Source: Magnolia sinica
Taxonomy: Eukaryota > Streptophyta > Magnoliopsida > Magnoliales > Magnoliaceae
Length of the DNA: 64,000 nt
Assembly: GCF_029962835.1 (NCBI RefSeq)
Contig: NC_080577.1
Coordinates: forward strand, 28,936,501-29,000,500
Reading direction: 5' to 3'
Position numbers and translations under genes: made by a program. Positions 10,332 through 23,559 of this stretch are shown piece by piece; the stretch's first letter is position 1; every line of letters begins with the position of its first letter. The notes beneath the pieces were generated by a model. The model was not told the DNA's origin and did not search any database. It saw nothing but the letters and a program-made list of their open reading frames with translations.

Positions 10332-12480
10332 AACTCAACGATGGATCTCCGATTTATTGTTTTCATCACCAAAGGTCAGTGGCCCTTTTTTATTATATTA
10401 TATATTTTATTTTAATTATACATCGATCATTTATATATTCATTAGTTAGGATAGAGAGAAATGTTCTCCCTTAGATTACTAGCGAGGCGAAAAAGAAAAC
10501 GATAGCTTCCATTTTCAGGAAAATGCCGTATGCAAGCATCCACTATGCTAAGGATCGTGTGTTCACACGTACATGAAATCAAGAGAAAATAGTTGGATTT
10601 CTTCAGATTTCCTGCCCGCACATGATGGATGGCTCAGATCATAGGAATGGATTATGGTGTTGGGACACAGGCGATCGAACAAGGTTCGTTTGTTTAAACG
10701 TCATCTTAGCGGGAAAAGAAATGGGAGGAAGAATCCTCCCTTCTTTGAAAATTATCAGGTCAAACCCGATTGACCGAGCTCTTCAGTTCGATACTTCATG
10801 TGTGAACATGTACTGGTGCACACACATGTTAAAGGTGGGGTCCATTGTGATGCTTAGTGAAATCTACTCCATCCATTCACTTCGAAGGTCCCAATTAGGG
10901 CCTCTGACCAAAGATCAGGTGGGCCATACCAAGTGATTTCATGCTCGATTATCGATTTCCACAACCCGATGATTGAACTTCTTCTAGGTTTAATTAACAC
11001 CAACCCACAGGGTTTTAGGGTTCAAGGACTATCTACATAATGATTAGTAGTGAGATTTAAGGCCTGGAAGTGAGTTCTTACAATCTTAGTTGCGTTTACT
11101 CCCAGCTTAGTCTTGAAGTTAATGAACAATGGATTTGGCGATTTGAGCCCCACAAATGATGTTTTCTAAGATCCACACCATCTAAGAGGTTCTATGGATT
11201 TAAATAGTAGATCTGACAGATATGAGGTAGCTCCAATGCTCGAGTGGGCCACAATTATTGGTTTTAATGCATTTACTGATAGTTTTCGACAAACCAGTGG
11301 TCGGATCTTTATCAGAGCCCATCATCAATGTTCCTAAGTGTTCCCATGTTGGTATGGATAGAATTTATCCGTTGATTTCATAATTTAATAACCTGATAGT
11401 GTGATCAAATGATGGATCGCCATACTTGAGCGTTATAGACCTGATGAATGGGGAATATGATGAATTGGGCTTTGATATCAAAGATGGAGGGTTAGATTTA
11501 TCTAACAAAGACATTGAATTTTAAGAATAAGTTTCTCTGATGATGTGGGGGTCCATCTTGAAAATCAATCTCGGATAGATGACTTGATCAATGGATGAAA
11601 AGTGTTATTGACAATTAGATTGATGCATGATTGGGTTTATAGGCCGATCTAAACTCGGGTGGGTCATAAATCAAGAATAGTGGAGAAAATATTATCATGG
11701 AAATCTTCATGAGGTCCATCTCAATGGATGTCTTGAATCATCCTAATAGGCTGAGGATTTCGTTTTAATTGGATCAAATATTAAGGCCTTAAGTGGCCCA
11801 CCTTTTAAGTGATTTAGATTTATTAAAGGTTGGTTGTCAGGTTAAGTATCTAAGAGTAAATGGTGAAAAAATGTCACTTTTCAATTTTGACAATTAAGAT
11901 TGTAACTTTACAAATTATCAAATGATAGATCGTGGCATTTTTTACACACACATAACCTAATTAGATCTCCTTAATAACACCTGAGTAAGGAAAAGTACAG
12001 GGTGTTACAATGTCATATTTGAAGAAATATGTTTGGTAAGGATTTACCTATATGTTTTCTATCCTCTTGGTTGTTGTCCCAACTAAGTATTTTCCTTGTT
12101 TTCTAATTTAGAGGGGCAATTTATTTTATCGACTCCCTCATATGATTATTCATTTTTTGGAGGATTTGATAACTTATTCTTTTCCGGTGATCGTCTAAGA
12201 GGAATTTCTCTTTGATATGTTAATTTCTCAGTTATAATATATTTGCTTATTTTAGTTTGGTACTGAGGTGGACTGGGGCCTTTTAGAGATCAGGCATTCA
12301 AATTTCGAGTACCCCATATCTCCATAAGCATAACACGCATAAGAGGCTCTTGATCTACTTACAGAAGCAGATGAGCTGTTTTATTTAAATCATTAAAGGA
12401 CTAGAGGTAGATATAAAAGTGTGACTATTAATGTCAAAACCTCTCTTATTTGTTAGTGTACTTATTTTTTAGTCATGTGA
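10332..12480. other. Non-coding repeat debris
   Basis: Short ORFs only (for example 10622-10936), with no known domain. 10830-10930 resembles the window's dispersed GGTGGGCC-type repeats. GGGTGTTACA near 12001-12010 looks like an LTR or transposon terminus, but I found no partner for it. Confidence 0.4.
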
Positions 12481-15400
12481 GTCTGTGTGTCAGGGAGTCA
12501 GTTGAGCCCTTAGAAGTTGAAGACCAAAGACACATAGAACATTAAGGAAGTGAAGAACAAGTAAATTGAGATGTCTTGTTGACCCTAACCTTATACTCAA
12601 AACAATCTAGCTTCTAAATGATTCATTCCTTAATAGAAAAATTTTTAATTGATCATCCATCAGCCTTAAGAGCTTATGTAAAACATGATAAATATGCTTA
12701 TAGAGGTGCAAAGCTATTGTAAACCAAACTACCCAAAACAACATATTTTCGAGCAAAGCTCGATCAACCTTGATCAATCGAAGGTAAACCTCGATTGATC
12801 AAACATGGCCAAAACTGTCCAATGATTTTTCTAGCTTATTTCGATGAAGTTCGATCAATTGATGGCCCTCGGTTGATCGATCGAGAATATCGTTATTTTG
12901 CCCGTTTTATAGCTATTGCAAATCAAAATCTATATAAGTGACATTCAGGCATTAGGCATGATAATGGATTTTTGGTGCAATAGAAGCCTATATAATTCCT
13001 TATTCATATCTTCTCATCATAAGCTTCCAAAGATATAAGTCATCTTCTTGAGCTTTACTACTCCAATGGGGATTCCAATATCCATAATGAAAATGAACTT
13101 CATTCCCACCATTTTCTAAAGATTAGACACTCAAGCTATAGGTATATCCTTGTATAAATCTTCTAGAAGACCCATTTAAGTGAATCCACTTTTAAAATCA
13201 ATTATCCATTAGTTGTAGAAGATTCTACCATCTTCCTATTACCTTGGTCACCTCATTAGAGCATTTCATGTAAAGTGTTTATTCATAAAGCTGAACCATC
13301 AGCATTAACGAATGTGGGAGCAATTGAGAAGCGAATTCAAGTACGAGAGAGCATTGAAGAAATATCTTAAGATGATGCATCGACGTGGCTCAATCCGGCA
13401 AGTAAAGTTGTTAATTTAGAGTTAATACACTCTTTCCTTGTTTAAGATTAAGTGTAAGAGTTTGTGACCCAAACTCGAATATATTTTTGTGTAGGACCTA
13501 AGCTCTTTTGTAGGGCCGAATTCATCAGACACAAGTGTGTATGTGTTAGTCTCCCTGGGGTGCCTGATTGAACCTTAAGGTTGATAACCCCAAGTATAGG
13601 GATGCGATGCAGTAATAACTTGGTAAGACCGAGGACGATCCACAGGGGATTTGGTGAGAATACACTAAGAACTTAAATTAAGAGAAACAGTTGGTCTGAG
13701 TTTTTAATCCAGTAGAATAGAAGAGTTATAAAATAATTATAAAAAAGACTAAGGATCCATGAATCCCCAATCAACAGATTTTGAATTTATCTTCTCACGT
13801 AAATAACTCTACTAGAATTGGATTCCAATCCGTTCTAATAAGAAGATAGCATAGTAATATTAATCAAAATACCCAACATAGATTAGAATCATGACAGGCT
13901 TGATCTCTCATAAAGATATAGGTAATCACATAAAAGAAATTTAAAAGCATCTAATGTATCTGAAGGCAACAATAGATCAAACAACTTTACAGATTGATTT
14001 CTTTCTCAATCTAAGAATTCAATCACATCCAATCACAATTCAACATAAAAAATCTTAACTTTCATTGAAAAATAAATTAACTATCAAATATCTATTAAAA
14101 TGTTCATCCCTTAAGCTTAGCTAAAAGATTATTTAAGCATGACTAACATCTTAAAAAAAAACTAGTAAAATAAAATATAATCGAAAGGATTGAGAAGGAA
14201 GGATGATTCTAAAGAAGCTTTGTCACTCCTAGGTCTCTCCCCCAAACTCTAATTCATCCTTATATTAGCTTAAAACACAAATTTAAATATGACAAGTTCA
14301 CACCGACTTGGTACCGACTTCAAGTTTATAAACTTATGTTATGTTTCGGTTGCACCGACAGTCACCTTCGGTCACACCGAAGTCGCATAAAGTCCAACTA
14401 AATATACCTTCGGCTGCAACCAAATTTCTCCAAATTAGGTCTGAAGTCTCTGCCTCCCTTAGGTCGTACCGAACTCTCCTTCAGTGGCACCGAACATGAC
14501 TTTGGTAAGACCTTAATGTTGAGCTAAATTATTTATAAATATCACAGTTTCTTGTTGGACTGTTTTGTGCACTTCCGGTCGGACCGAACTAATGTCAGGT
14601 GAGACCAAACAATTTTTTATTTATGCTATTACATTTTGTGATTTTTCAGTCATTTCATCATCGTTTGTACTTAATTTTCTTGGATCTTGGCCATGTGAAT
14701 TCTTCATTAATGACCTCCAAATATCTAAGACTTCTTCTTAAGCATGATTTTGTCTTTATTTTCCGAATTACCTCGCATATATAAAATATATGCAATTAAG
14801 TACTTTAAATGCATAGAAACTAATGCAATTAAGATGATAAATATGCAATATTTAGATATTGTCAAAGCCTCCAGTGAAAGTGTATGTAGGGCCTTAGATT
14901 AGGACCGCTAGTGGTTATTGGTTAGCCGATAGAAAACCAACTAAAGTCTCTTATTGAAACCACAAACACTGATAAAAACGTGTTCCTCCGATACGGGAAT
15001 ATATGTGCGTCTAGGTCCTTGTGTAGGGCTTTAAAGGTTAGGGGTAGTGTTCAAAGTATCGGTATTGTTATAAGTTTCGCTAGGTAGGGATATAGAAATA
15101 ATATCGATATCACTAATAATATCATTGATAACTAGAAATGCGGGGAAACATGGGGAAAACGGTGGAATTTTTAGCAAAACTTCGGGAGATGTTAAAATGT
15201 ATACATTTGCATATTTAGAAATTAAAAAAATTACAAAAAGAATGTGTATATAACAAGTTTTCATTTAATGAGGGCTTAAAAGCATGTCTTGTTGTAAGAA
15301 ATTAGTCCAACCATCCCATTCGTCCTATTTAACCATCCAAACATCCATCGATGTTGCAAAATGTTAACAACACATGATATTTTATCAAAAAATCATCAAC

Positions 15401-16370
15401 AATTGGAAATGAAATGAAAGATCGTGGTCTCAATATCACGCTTGTCGCGATATCAATAATATCGAGATATTATCAATATTATCAATGACAAATTGAACAC
15501 TACATACAATACAACCATGTGCTCACGAAAAAAATTATTATTTTTCCTAATAAACAAAAATTTAAGGATATCAATACATTGACGATATTATTAAAATATC
15601 ATCGATACACTTATGATACAAGCATTACCTAGAATTTACATAGTAAAAAATATTGGCAATACATTAGTGGTATTGATATATTGATAATACAAGCGGCACC
15701 TAGAATTTACATAATTGAAATTATTGGCGATTACATTAGCGATATTGATATGTTGGTGATACTTAGCGATACATTGCCAATACCTGAAATCTCTGATACC
15801 ACCGGTGTTATCAATATCACTACCTGTGTTATCGGTATCACTGAGCTAAAAATAAATATAATATCGGAGATATTTAGATAATATTAGATATAATTCGAAC
15901 ACTAGTTAGAGGTGAACTTATTGAAAACTTATAGGATAGTGAATACCAATACATTCGAGGGGAGTGCGTCCGGTAGGAGTAGAGTAAGAAAATCGAATCA
16001 TTATACATGCTTGCCTTTGTGACTGTCAATTAAGCACAATTCTACTTATGCTTATGTGATTATTTAGTTAAACTATATGATTGCTTGAATTGGATTATAT
16101 GTTAGACACTTAACTAGTAAGCAAACAAAAGCTCACTATCTATTATAGACTAGTTGTTTAAATTGTTATATATTTTATAGTCTATGTGATTAGACGCACT
16201 TTGGATTGGAAGCCTTAGTATTAATTTTCCTTATTAGATGTAATTGATAAATTGTATTAATTAGGCAAATTTTTTTAAAGTGGTCTTATTCACCCCCTTA
16301 AGACTTACTTGTGATTATAAGCTCCACAAAGCTTCTGCACACGTCATGATACACAATCCATGCAATTTCA
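12480..16370 (+). mobile_element. Composite Copia-type LTR split by later insertions
   Basis: 12700-13530 has the look of a plant Copia LTR (paired TCGATCAA motifs, then GTGTAGGACC..TGTAGGGCC near 13490-13520). The LTR tail resumes at about 15905-16370 and ends CAATTTCA, immediately before a degenerate primer site TTGGTATCGG (16372-16381; the normal form is TGGTATCAGAGC). Between these parts lie an AT-rich unclassified stretch (13560-15030) and a hAT element (15045-15904). The left boundary is approximate. Confidence 0.5.
15045..15904. mobile_element. Non-autonomous hAT-like element (family H1), 860 bp
   Basis: The ends are TAGTGTTC and GAACACTA. They are flanked by 8-bp duplications GTTAGGGG (15037-15044) and GTTAGAGG (15905-15912), 7 of 8 matching; 8 bp is the hAT target-site length. 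Both subterminal zones are dense in TATCG/CGATA motifs. The first 200 bp match the reverse complement of the right end of the 2.2-kb element at 41174-43371, so both belong to one family. There is no transposase. Confidence 0.85.
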
Positions 16371-16371
16371 A

Positions 16372-16600
16372 TTGGTATCGGAGAAGGTTGCTCTTAAAGA
16401 GTGTAATTACTTATAGTGAAATTCGAAGGAGCTTTATAATTATGTCATTCATGAGGGGAATGTTATCAAATGACCACCTTATTTTGATGGGTGTAACTAT
16501 GTGCTAGGATGATGGTATTCTTGAGATCCTCCAATCCTATGGTTTGGGTTATCGTTGAACAAGGATTGACAATACTCATAAAATAAGTCATGATTGATGG
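16372..16600 (+). pseudogene. Copia primer site and gag relic
   Basis: After the degenerate primer site, the + strand reads ATG at 16441 and then, with frame breaks, recognisable Copia gag residues: PPYFDGCNYV, then a Leu-Arg-Ser-Ser-like stretch and VWVIVEQG. This N-terminal motif set (DGxNY...W) is typical of Copia gag. It is interrupted by stops and frameshifts and lost beyond about 16600. Confidence 0.6.
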
Positions 16601-17400
16601 TAGATTTGCGAGAGAACTGTTAGGTTAGAAAATTAATATCAACTTTAGTGTTTTTCTACGACATTGGATTGCTTCTACAAGTATGATATAAACTCTTAAA
16701 GTTTAGATTCCTTTAGAAATACAATCTAAACTCTTAAAGTTTATATTCCTTTAGAAATATGGTGTCTTGTTATTCAGAAATCCTGAATGATGAGATTTGT
16801 TGGTTATATATATATAATTCCACTACGCTTTCGGTTGAATTTTGTAACAACCCTAGTCCAGCCTAACCCTTTAAAATGAGAGCTAGAGTATAGCTTTAGG
16901 CATGGGCTAAAGCAAACCTTGGAACAACCCTAGACTAGCTCACTATAACTCCGACTTTGGAGTACTCATTCCCCTTACACAAGTGATTACTTGAAGTTTT
17001 TATTTTACACATAATTGGCTCATTGTAAAGGTGAAATCAATTGATATTTCCCATACATGTAGTTGTGGTTATACATTAGAGATATTATCACCCCGAGGAA
17101 ATTTTAAAATTACATTATAATGTTATACTTTTATACATTAAATTCACATTAGCTATCCTTTCTTCATGAGAATATAGCTTTAAAAGTTTTATATAAAAGT
17201 AAATAACTTGGAGATCATCATTAAAAGGAAGATAGCCTTTCTTCCATACCTTTTAACATTATATGGACAACGCGTAATGACAAATCTAGACAATTTTTAA
17301 TCCTGAGAGATTTTAAAAATTTGAGGGTTTTCTTGAAATATAATAAGAAAATCACCCAACATAAAAAAGTTTAAAAGTTTAATTGTATAAAAATAAATAA

Positions 17401-17436
<36 letters not shown>

Positions 17437-17683
17437 AAATTCTCTCAAAGGTTTTTTATTTTATTTTATTTTTTTGTAATTTTTTCATGATTATATATCC
17501 TGATAAAATATATGATATTTGAAAATCTATGGATATTTTAAAATCCCATGATATTGAAACTATCATTTGTTGTTTTCTTTGGTGACATTGCGAGATTATC
17601 AATATCTCAGGCGATATTTGTCACACTTTCCAGAACCCTCTTCGATTGGTACTATCTCACAAAGCGGATTAGGTGAGGCCCGG
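16600..17683. other. Degraded AT-rich sequence with (TA)n microsatellite
   Basis: No gene is visible. A (TA)n tract lies at about 17404-17432. It is probably residual Copia internal sequence, but no domain can be read. Confidence 0.45.
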
Positions 17684-18171
17684 CCTCACCCAAGATGGTG
17701 GGGTCATTACCGTGGGATTGCCATGGACAGACGTTGACGTATGTATTATGTATCCACACCATCCATCCATTTTTCTAGATCATTTTAGGGCATTATTCTA
17801 AAATTTAAGCAGATCCAATTATTAGGTGGACAATATGATAATAAATAGTGGTGATTGACTGTACTATCATTAAAAACTTCTTAATATTTCTGTGATGTTA
17901 ATTTACCATCCAATTTGTTGATAAGGTCACATAAGCCCTGGATGAAGGGAAAAAACAAATGTAAGATTGATCCAAAACCTTTTGTGGCTCATTAATGGTC
18001 AACCACTACTATTTCTTATGGCATGGTCATCTCATAATTGGCTATGCTTCTTTTTTGGTGTATCGCCCTAAAATGATATGGAAAAACGGATGGACAGTGT
18101 GGATACATAATACATACATCAAGGTGGGCCCATGGTGACCCACCGTAATGGCCACACCGTCTTGGGTGAGG
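17684..18171. mobile_element. Fold-back MITE (family F), 488 bp
   Basis: The ends CCTCACCCAAGATGG and CCGTCTTGGGTGAGG are inverted repeats. The complementarity continues inward through almost the whole element (TATGTATTATGTATCCACAC..CCATCC..TTTT..CATTTTAGGGC on one arm and its complement on the other), so a single strand could fold into one long hairpin. It has no ORF. A separate 19-bp palindrome GGTGAGGCCCGGCCTCACC (17672-17690) overlaps the left edge. Confidence 0.8.
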
Positions 18172-18415
18172 TCGATAGGATGATCCTAACCTTTTGATTG
18201 TGGCTGTAAATAGGCGGTTAAGATTAGAGATACAACAATCGTTGGTATTCAACAAGTAGAGACAATATTTGCAGCTAAGATTTCGATCCGCAAATGGTCC
18301 ATCCGGGTCCAAATTACCGAACCATGGACAATAGTCCCTGAACTGAGCATGAGCTTAATTCCTCTGCTGCCCCTGGCTATCTCAATAATTACCAAATTAC
18401 CTCACTGGGTATAAG

Positions 18416-19649
18416 TAGGGGTGCACACGGGTTAGTTCGGTCCGGTTTTGGGGTGAAATCGGAACCGAACCGTTCCTAACGATTCTGCAAATATTGGAGC
18501 CGGAACCGGACCGTTAGCATCCTAGAACCGAACCGGAACTGAACCTTGAAACGGTTCGGTCCCGGATCAGATCCACGGTTATGGGCTTTTAAAAATCCAG
18601 CACAGTTAGGTGATTTGAAAAAAAAAAAAACAAAACAAAAAAGAAGATGAAACAAAAGAAAAAGAATAATCTGCCCTAATAGCAAAAAAAGGCTAGGATC
18701 TTCCACTTGAAAGATGGGTTAGAAAACTTCAACCAAGCTTTTTAGAGTTGTACATTTGTTTCTCGTGGAAGCTCTGTTGCTTCTCCATCATTTTGACCAA
18801 CAAAAAAGGACTACCTAAGAATGGGATTCCGCTGGAGGTGGCAGTGAAAACCCAGATTTTTTTTGAAGAAATGAATCCAGAGCATGGTAATCAATGCTTA
18901 TGATGAACAAAACAAAATTGAATAGGTATGGGCTCAAAATTGATGGTTTTCAGGAACACACAGATCTAAATTCACTAACTACAGGTCAAAAATGATAAAA
19001 ATTAAAAGAAAACAAAAATACCTTCTTTCTCCTTTCAAAGAGAGAACCCTATTCCAATATCAAAACACCGTGTTTCTGTATTCATTCTCGGAACTCATAA
19101 ATTACCGTGCTATCTCACAAAAGCCCCAAAATCAACCACTTTCACAATCTCAGTCCTGTTTAAAATATTGAAGCAGAGGAATTATAAAATATATATAGAA
19201 ATACCCAATTGCCTCGAAATCCTAGTTTCCAGATTCGTAGCTCGGAACCCATGTTTCAATGGAATTCTAAATATAGAAATTGCAACAGGCAACAATGATT
19301 TTAAAGCAGAATTGAGAAAACAAAAAACCCATTTTTTTTTTTTATGAATTTCCAAAACTAGCTAATATAATTGTAGCTAACCCTTGGTAGTTCAGAGGAA
19401 AATATAATACTGCAACATTTATGACCAAATTATAGTTCAAAGAAGAAAGTAAAGACTACGGTTCTACGGTTCGGATCAACGGTTCAGTTCGGTTCTACAG
19501 GACCTTAAACCGAAATTGATCCGTAATCAACAGTTTTCAAATTTTGGGAATCGGAACCGGACCGTTAGTACCCTTGAACCGGACCAAACCGAACCGATCC
19601 CATGGTTCCGGTTCGGTTACACGGTTCCACGGTTATATGTGCACCCGTA
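18416..19649. mobile_element. Non-autonomous hAT-like element (family H2), 1234 bp
   Basis: The termini are TAGGGGTGCACA and TGTGCACCCGTA, flanked by 8-bp duplications GGTATAAG (18408-18415) and CGTATAAG (19650-19657), 7 of 8 matching. Both subterminal 150-bp zones are packed with CCGGAACCG and CGGTTCGG motifs in alternating orientation. The centre is AT-rich with no transposase. Termini of the TAGGGGTG type with 8-bp TSDs are usual for plant hAT elements. Confidence 0.88.
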
Positions 19650-19787
19650 CGTATAAGAAATAAAGGAGACAAATTTCAAAAGGGTAGATGAAACAGAAAT
19701 AAAAGAGACAACATGATCTATGTACGCTGGAACGTACCAGAAAACAGTTTTACAGTTTTACCCTTTGTAGGGGTACCTTTTTTACCG

Positions 19788-20085
19788 GTTAGGGTTTGAA
19801 ATCTTCTCGTTTTCTCCTTCTCTTTTTGGAAAATTCCCAATATCCCCACTCAAAGATTCCCTTTTACGCTTGCTCAGTTGTCAACTGGGTTGTAATTCTT
19901 TCTTCCTTCAAGGGCATCTTTTGCCCTTCATTTCTTTCATTGTCTCCTTGGAATTCTTGGAATGAGCTGAGGGTGGTTTTGGAAGAAGGGTGGTTTTGTT
20001 CCCAACCCATGGATTTTTGGGTACCCACAAAACCACTTTTGCTCCAAAACCAGCGGTTTTGTTTGGTGCTATCTTTTGAAACCAG
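19788..20085 (+). other. Candidate non-coding first exon / 5' leader of the demethylase gene
   Basis: The stretch begins GGTTAGGGTTTGAAATCTTC, a composition typical of plant 5' leaders. It is pyrimidine-rich and ends ACCAG|GTTAGG, a good splice donor at 20086. It contains an upstream ATG (20009) opening a short frame. The next + strand gene is the JMJ gene 13.6 kb downstream, with only transposons between. Linking the two is an inference; it could also be an isolated pseudo-exon or part of another gene. Confidence 0.35.
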
Positions 20086-20949
20086 GTTAGGGTTAGATCT
20101 GTTGGAATTATTTTGTTTTGACCTTTTTTTTTTTTTTTTAAATTTTTGGTAATTTTTTGGGCTTGGGTTTTTCCGAGTAGTCAATGAATTCAGCTGATTT
20201 GGGCCAATTCCAGAATTGTGTCAGCAGTCTTATGTAAGTCAAATGATCTGATCACATATGTTGAAAATTTTTAATTATTATTTATAACATCTGTTTGATT
20301 ATGGATTTTTTTTTGGTGTCGATTGGATCGATGGTTTTGATATTTAGTGCGAGGAGATGTGGTATGTTGTGTTGTGTTGAAGGTTTATGTTGTTATGATG
20401 AGAATTTTATTTATGAAATCAGATGTTGATTGGGATTTGTTAGGTGGAAATTTGATTTGGGTTTGTAGGATTTTTTTGGGCGTTGATGCGCGTGCTTGTC
20501 TATTAAATTGTATTTTGGGGGGTTTCTTTAGTAGCTTGTGGCGTTTGGGCGCTTTCCTTAGAAACATGGTCTAATTTTAGGGCCTTTTTAATTTTTATTT
20601 TTATTTTCCAATAAATGAGAATATGTTATATTGGTGTAATTTTGGAGAGTTTCGGGTGTATTAAGGCGTGTTTGGTTGCACAAAATATCATGAAATTTCA
20701 TGATCAATTGGTCTAATTTGGTGTAAATTTTGATGCTGTTTCTTGAAATTTGGTGTGACTTATGGTGATAAAGTCGATCCATATTTATGATTTTTAGGAG
20801 GAAATATGATATGGGTGGGGGATATTTTTGTTGTCGTCTTGTAGATGTTATATTTCTTAACTAATTTGGTTTTGGTTTTGAAACTCTGCCCAATGAGATG
20901 TGCTAGCTGGTACTGAGCCCAGGCAAAGGAGTAGGTTTGGGGGTTGATC
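20086..20949. other. Possible intron sequence, no gene
   Basis: AT-rich with T-runs. 20663-20720 holds a GGTTGCACAAAATATCATGAAATTTCATGA hairpin-like block related to the short MITE at 34190-34277. No coding signal. Confidence 0.4.
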
Positions 20950-21191
20950 GAGTTATAGAACCATTACGGAATGAGCCCTGAGAATTCCTGTTCTGTTTAT
21001 GACTCGACTCCAAACCGTTAGGACAATGTGATGATGAAGAATTTGGTTTTGGTCTGGTATGTTTAATAGTGAGTTATAGAACCATTATGGAATGAGCCCT
21101 GAGAATTCCTGTTCTGTTTATGACTCGACTCCAAACCGTTAGGACAATGCGATGATGAAGAATTTGGTTTTGGTCTGGTATGTTTAATAGT
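20950..21191. repeat. 121-bp tandem duplication
   Basis: 20950-21070 and 21071-21191 are adjacent copies that differ at about two positions (TTACGG/TTATGG and TGTGATG/TGCGATG). They begin GAGTTATAGAACCATTA and end TATGTTTAATAGT. The near-identity points to a recent event. There is no ORF across the units. 21192-21945 beyond it is AT-rich with no gene. Confidence 0.9.
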
Positions 21192-21945
21192 TATTGGGCT
21201 ACTTGGCTTTGGCAATGAGGAACATGATTGATAAAATCAGTAAATTTATTACAGACGCTACCATTCAAAAGAAAAAATAAAACGAAAAATTGTGCGCTTC
21301 TTGGAGAATTTTGGATGCAGATGTTGACATGTAAATTAATATTCATATTAGAGGGATTCATTATGTGTAGCATCATTTAGAAAATTTCTTTGATAGAATC
21401 AATGGCGATTATCACTCGTTGTGAGGAAACATGGTATGCTGGCAGTTTAATTTTATATATTTTGTACTGGCTTAGGTGTTAGTATTTGTTGATTATTTCC
21501 AATTTAGAGAGTAGTTTTTGTAGTTAGTTGGGTTGACAACTTTTGCAGCATTAAATATCTTAATAAAATTAGCGATATTTAGGTCTGTTACTAGGAAATT
21601 TGGTTTGGATGCTGTTAGGAGGAATTTGGGTGTGAATGTTGATATATTGGTATCCTTGCAATTCAGGAGGAATCTTTGTTGTGTATAATGTGCATGAGAA
21701 TACATTTTTATTATGAGCAGAATTTTATCGACGATTTTTTTTTTTAAATCCTCAGGATGCATAGTGTTGAAACATCACTTGGGTAGGAAGAATTTTTGGA
21801 TGGTCTTTACAATTTTTGTTGATTTATTTGCATTCTCAACTTTGGACTTTTGAGTTGTTGACCCTTGAGGAGGTAGGGGGCTTGGAAGTTCCTTTCACCT
21901 GGAGGAAGTTAAGTAGGTTGTGTAGAACCTAGGGGAGGATACCGA

Positions 21946-23184
21946 TTGTCCTTTTCCAATCCTTTTGGGAAATTATTCATAACGACCCCTTTGCATTTTT
22001 TTGTTGTTGTTGTTGTTGAATTTGCTGTTTCAGCAACCCTTAATCAAGAGTTAGAGTGTACCTTTTTTGCCTTTATTCCAAAATTTCATGGTGCTGATGA
22101 CGTGAAGAATTTCAAGCCCATTAGTTTGTCAGGAAGCCTTTGCAAGATTTTAGCGAAGGTTTTGAGTAAGAGGTTGAGAGTTCTATCCAAAGTTATCTCC
22201 CTCTATCAAAGTGCTTTTGTTTTGGGGAGACGGATCTTGGCTAGTTTGCTAGTTGCTCATGAATGCCTTGATTCCTGTTCGAAAGATGGGATAAAGTGAA
22301 TAGTTTGTAAATTGGATATGGAGAAAGCTTACGAACATGTTTGTTGGGCCTTTCTGGATTATTTGCTAGGGAGGATGGGATTCGGGTTGGTGTAGAGAAA
22401 GTGGATTTACGGATGTGTATTGTCTGCTAAATTCTCTACCTTGTTGAATGGTTTGGCTTTTTTAAATCTTATAGAAGTCTTCAGCAAGGGGACCCTCTAT
22501 CACCCTTTCTCTTTGTTATCATCACCGAAGCCTTAAGCAGATTGTTGTTGAATGGTCAATTTGCTGGTCTCTTTTTTGGTTCTCCTTAGAGGCTTTCTGT
22601 AGCTGATTTTACACTTGCAATTTGCCGATGATACTGTTCTCTTTTGTAATGCTGTAGACTTGGCGGTGGCTAACTTGAGACTGATTGTTGGGTGGTTTGA
22701 GGTAACCTCTAAGCTTAAGGTCAATGTTAATAAATCGGAAATTTTGGGTATCCATACCCCTTTGGAAGATCTTGTTGCTCTAGTCAATATTTTCGGGTGC
22801 AAGGTTGGTTCTTTCCCTTCTACTTATTTATGGTGTTTGGGGAAGCCCCCAAAGAGTCTTTGGGACAAGGTTATAGAGCTTATGGATCAGAAACGTAGCC
22901 CCTGGAAAGGTAAATTGATATCTCTGGGAGGTAGGTTGTCTTTGATCAAATCTTTTTTGTCTAGTCTGCCTCTTTACTTCTTCTCTTTGTTTCAGTGTTC
23001 GAAGTCTGTGTTAAAGCAAATTGATAAATTAAGGAGGGATTTCCTATGGGAAGGAGGATTCTCTAAAGGTAAATTCCATCTCTTCTTAATTGGTCTGAGG
23101 TTTGCAAGCCTCTTGATTAAGGAAAAGCTGGCATTAGTAATCCGGACTTGGTTAATTCCTCCTTGTCTTGGCAAATGGGTCTAG
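21946..23184 (+). pseudogene. LINE reverse transcriptase fragments
   Basis: FIPKFHGADDVKNFKPISL and SLCKILAKVLSKRL (about 22070-22170) mark the N-terminal RT block. [10 protein letters not shown], from the D..KAYD motif, lies near 22313. The catalytic block reads QFADDTVLFC near 22617-22650. SEILGI, RSPWKGKLISLGGRLSLIKS and PLYFFSLFQ follow, as in plant L1 RT C-termini. At least four in-frame stops or shifts separate the parts, so it is not functional. Confidence 0.88.
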
Positions 23185-23559
23185 AGTTTTGGGGTGGAAT
23201 TCTCCTCCTTGTGGAGACAAATCTTAGCTGTGAAGTATGGCCTGTCTCCCATGGGCTGGTAGATTAAGAAGTCTTCCATTTATCGCTTCTCTTTTCTTTG
23301 GAAAGGCATTTCAAAGATTGCCCCGAAGTTGGAAGAAGGTTTGGGCCTTGTGTTGGGTGATGGAACTAGAATTCGTTTTTGGGAGGATATCTAGATTGGG
23401 GATTCCCCTCTCTGGACCCTATTCTTGTCCCTAGCTGTCGCTTGTATTACGGGAAATGTCTCGGTGGCCAGCTGCTGGTCTAGTGAGGGGGGCTTGGTTT
23501 CCTCCCTGTCGTAGGAATTTGATTGATATTGAGTTTGGAGATCTAATGTCTTTACTTTC

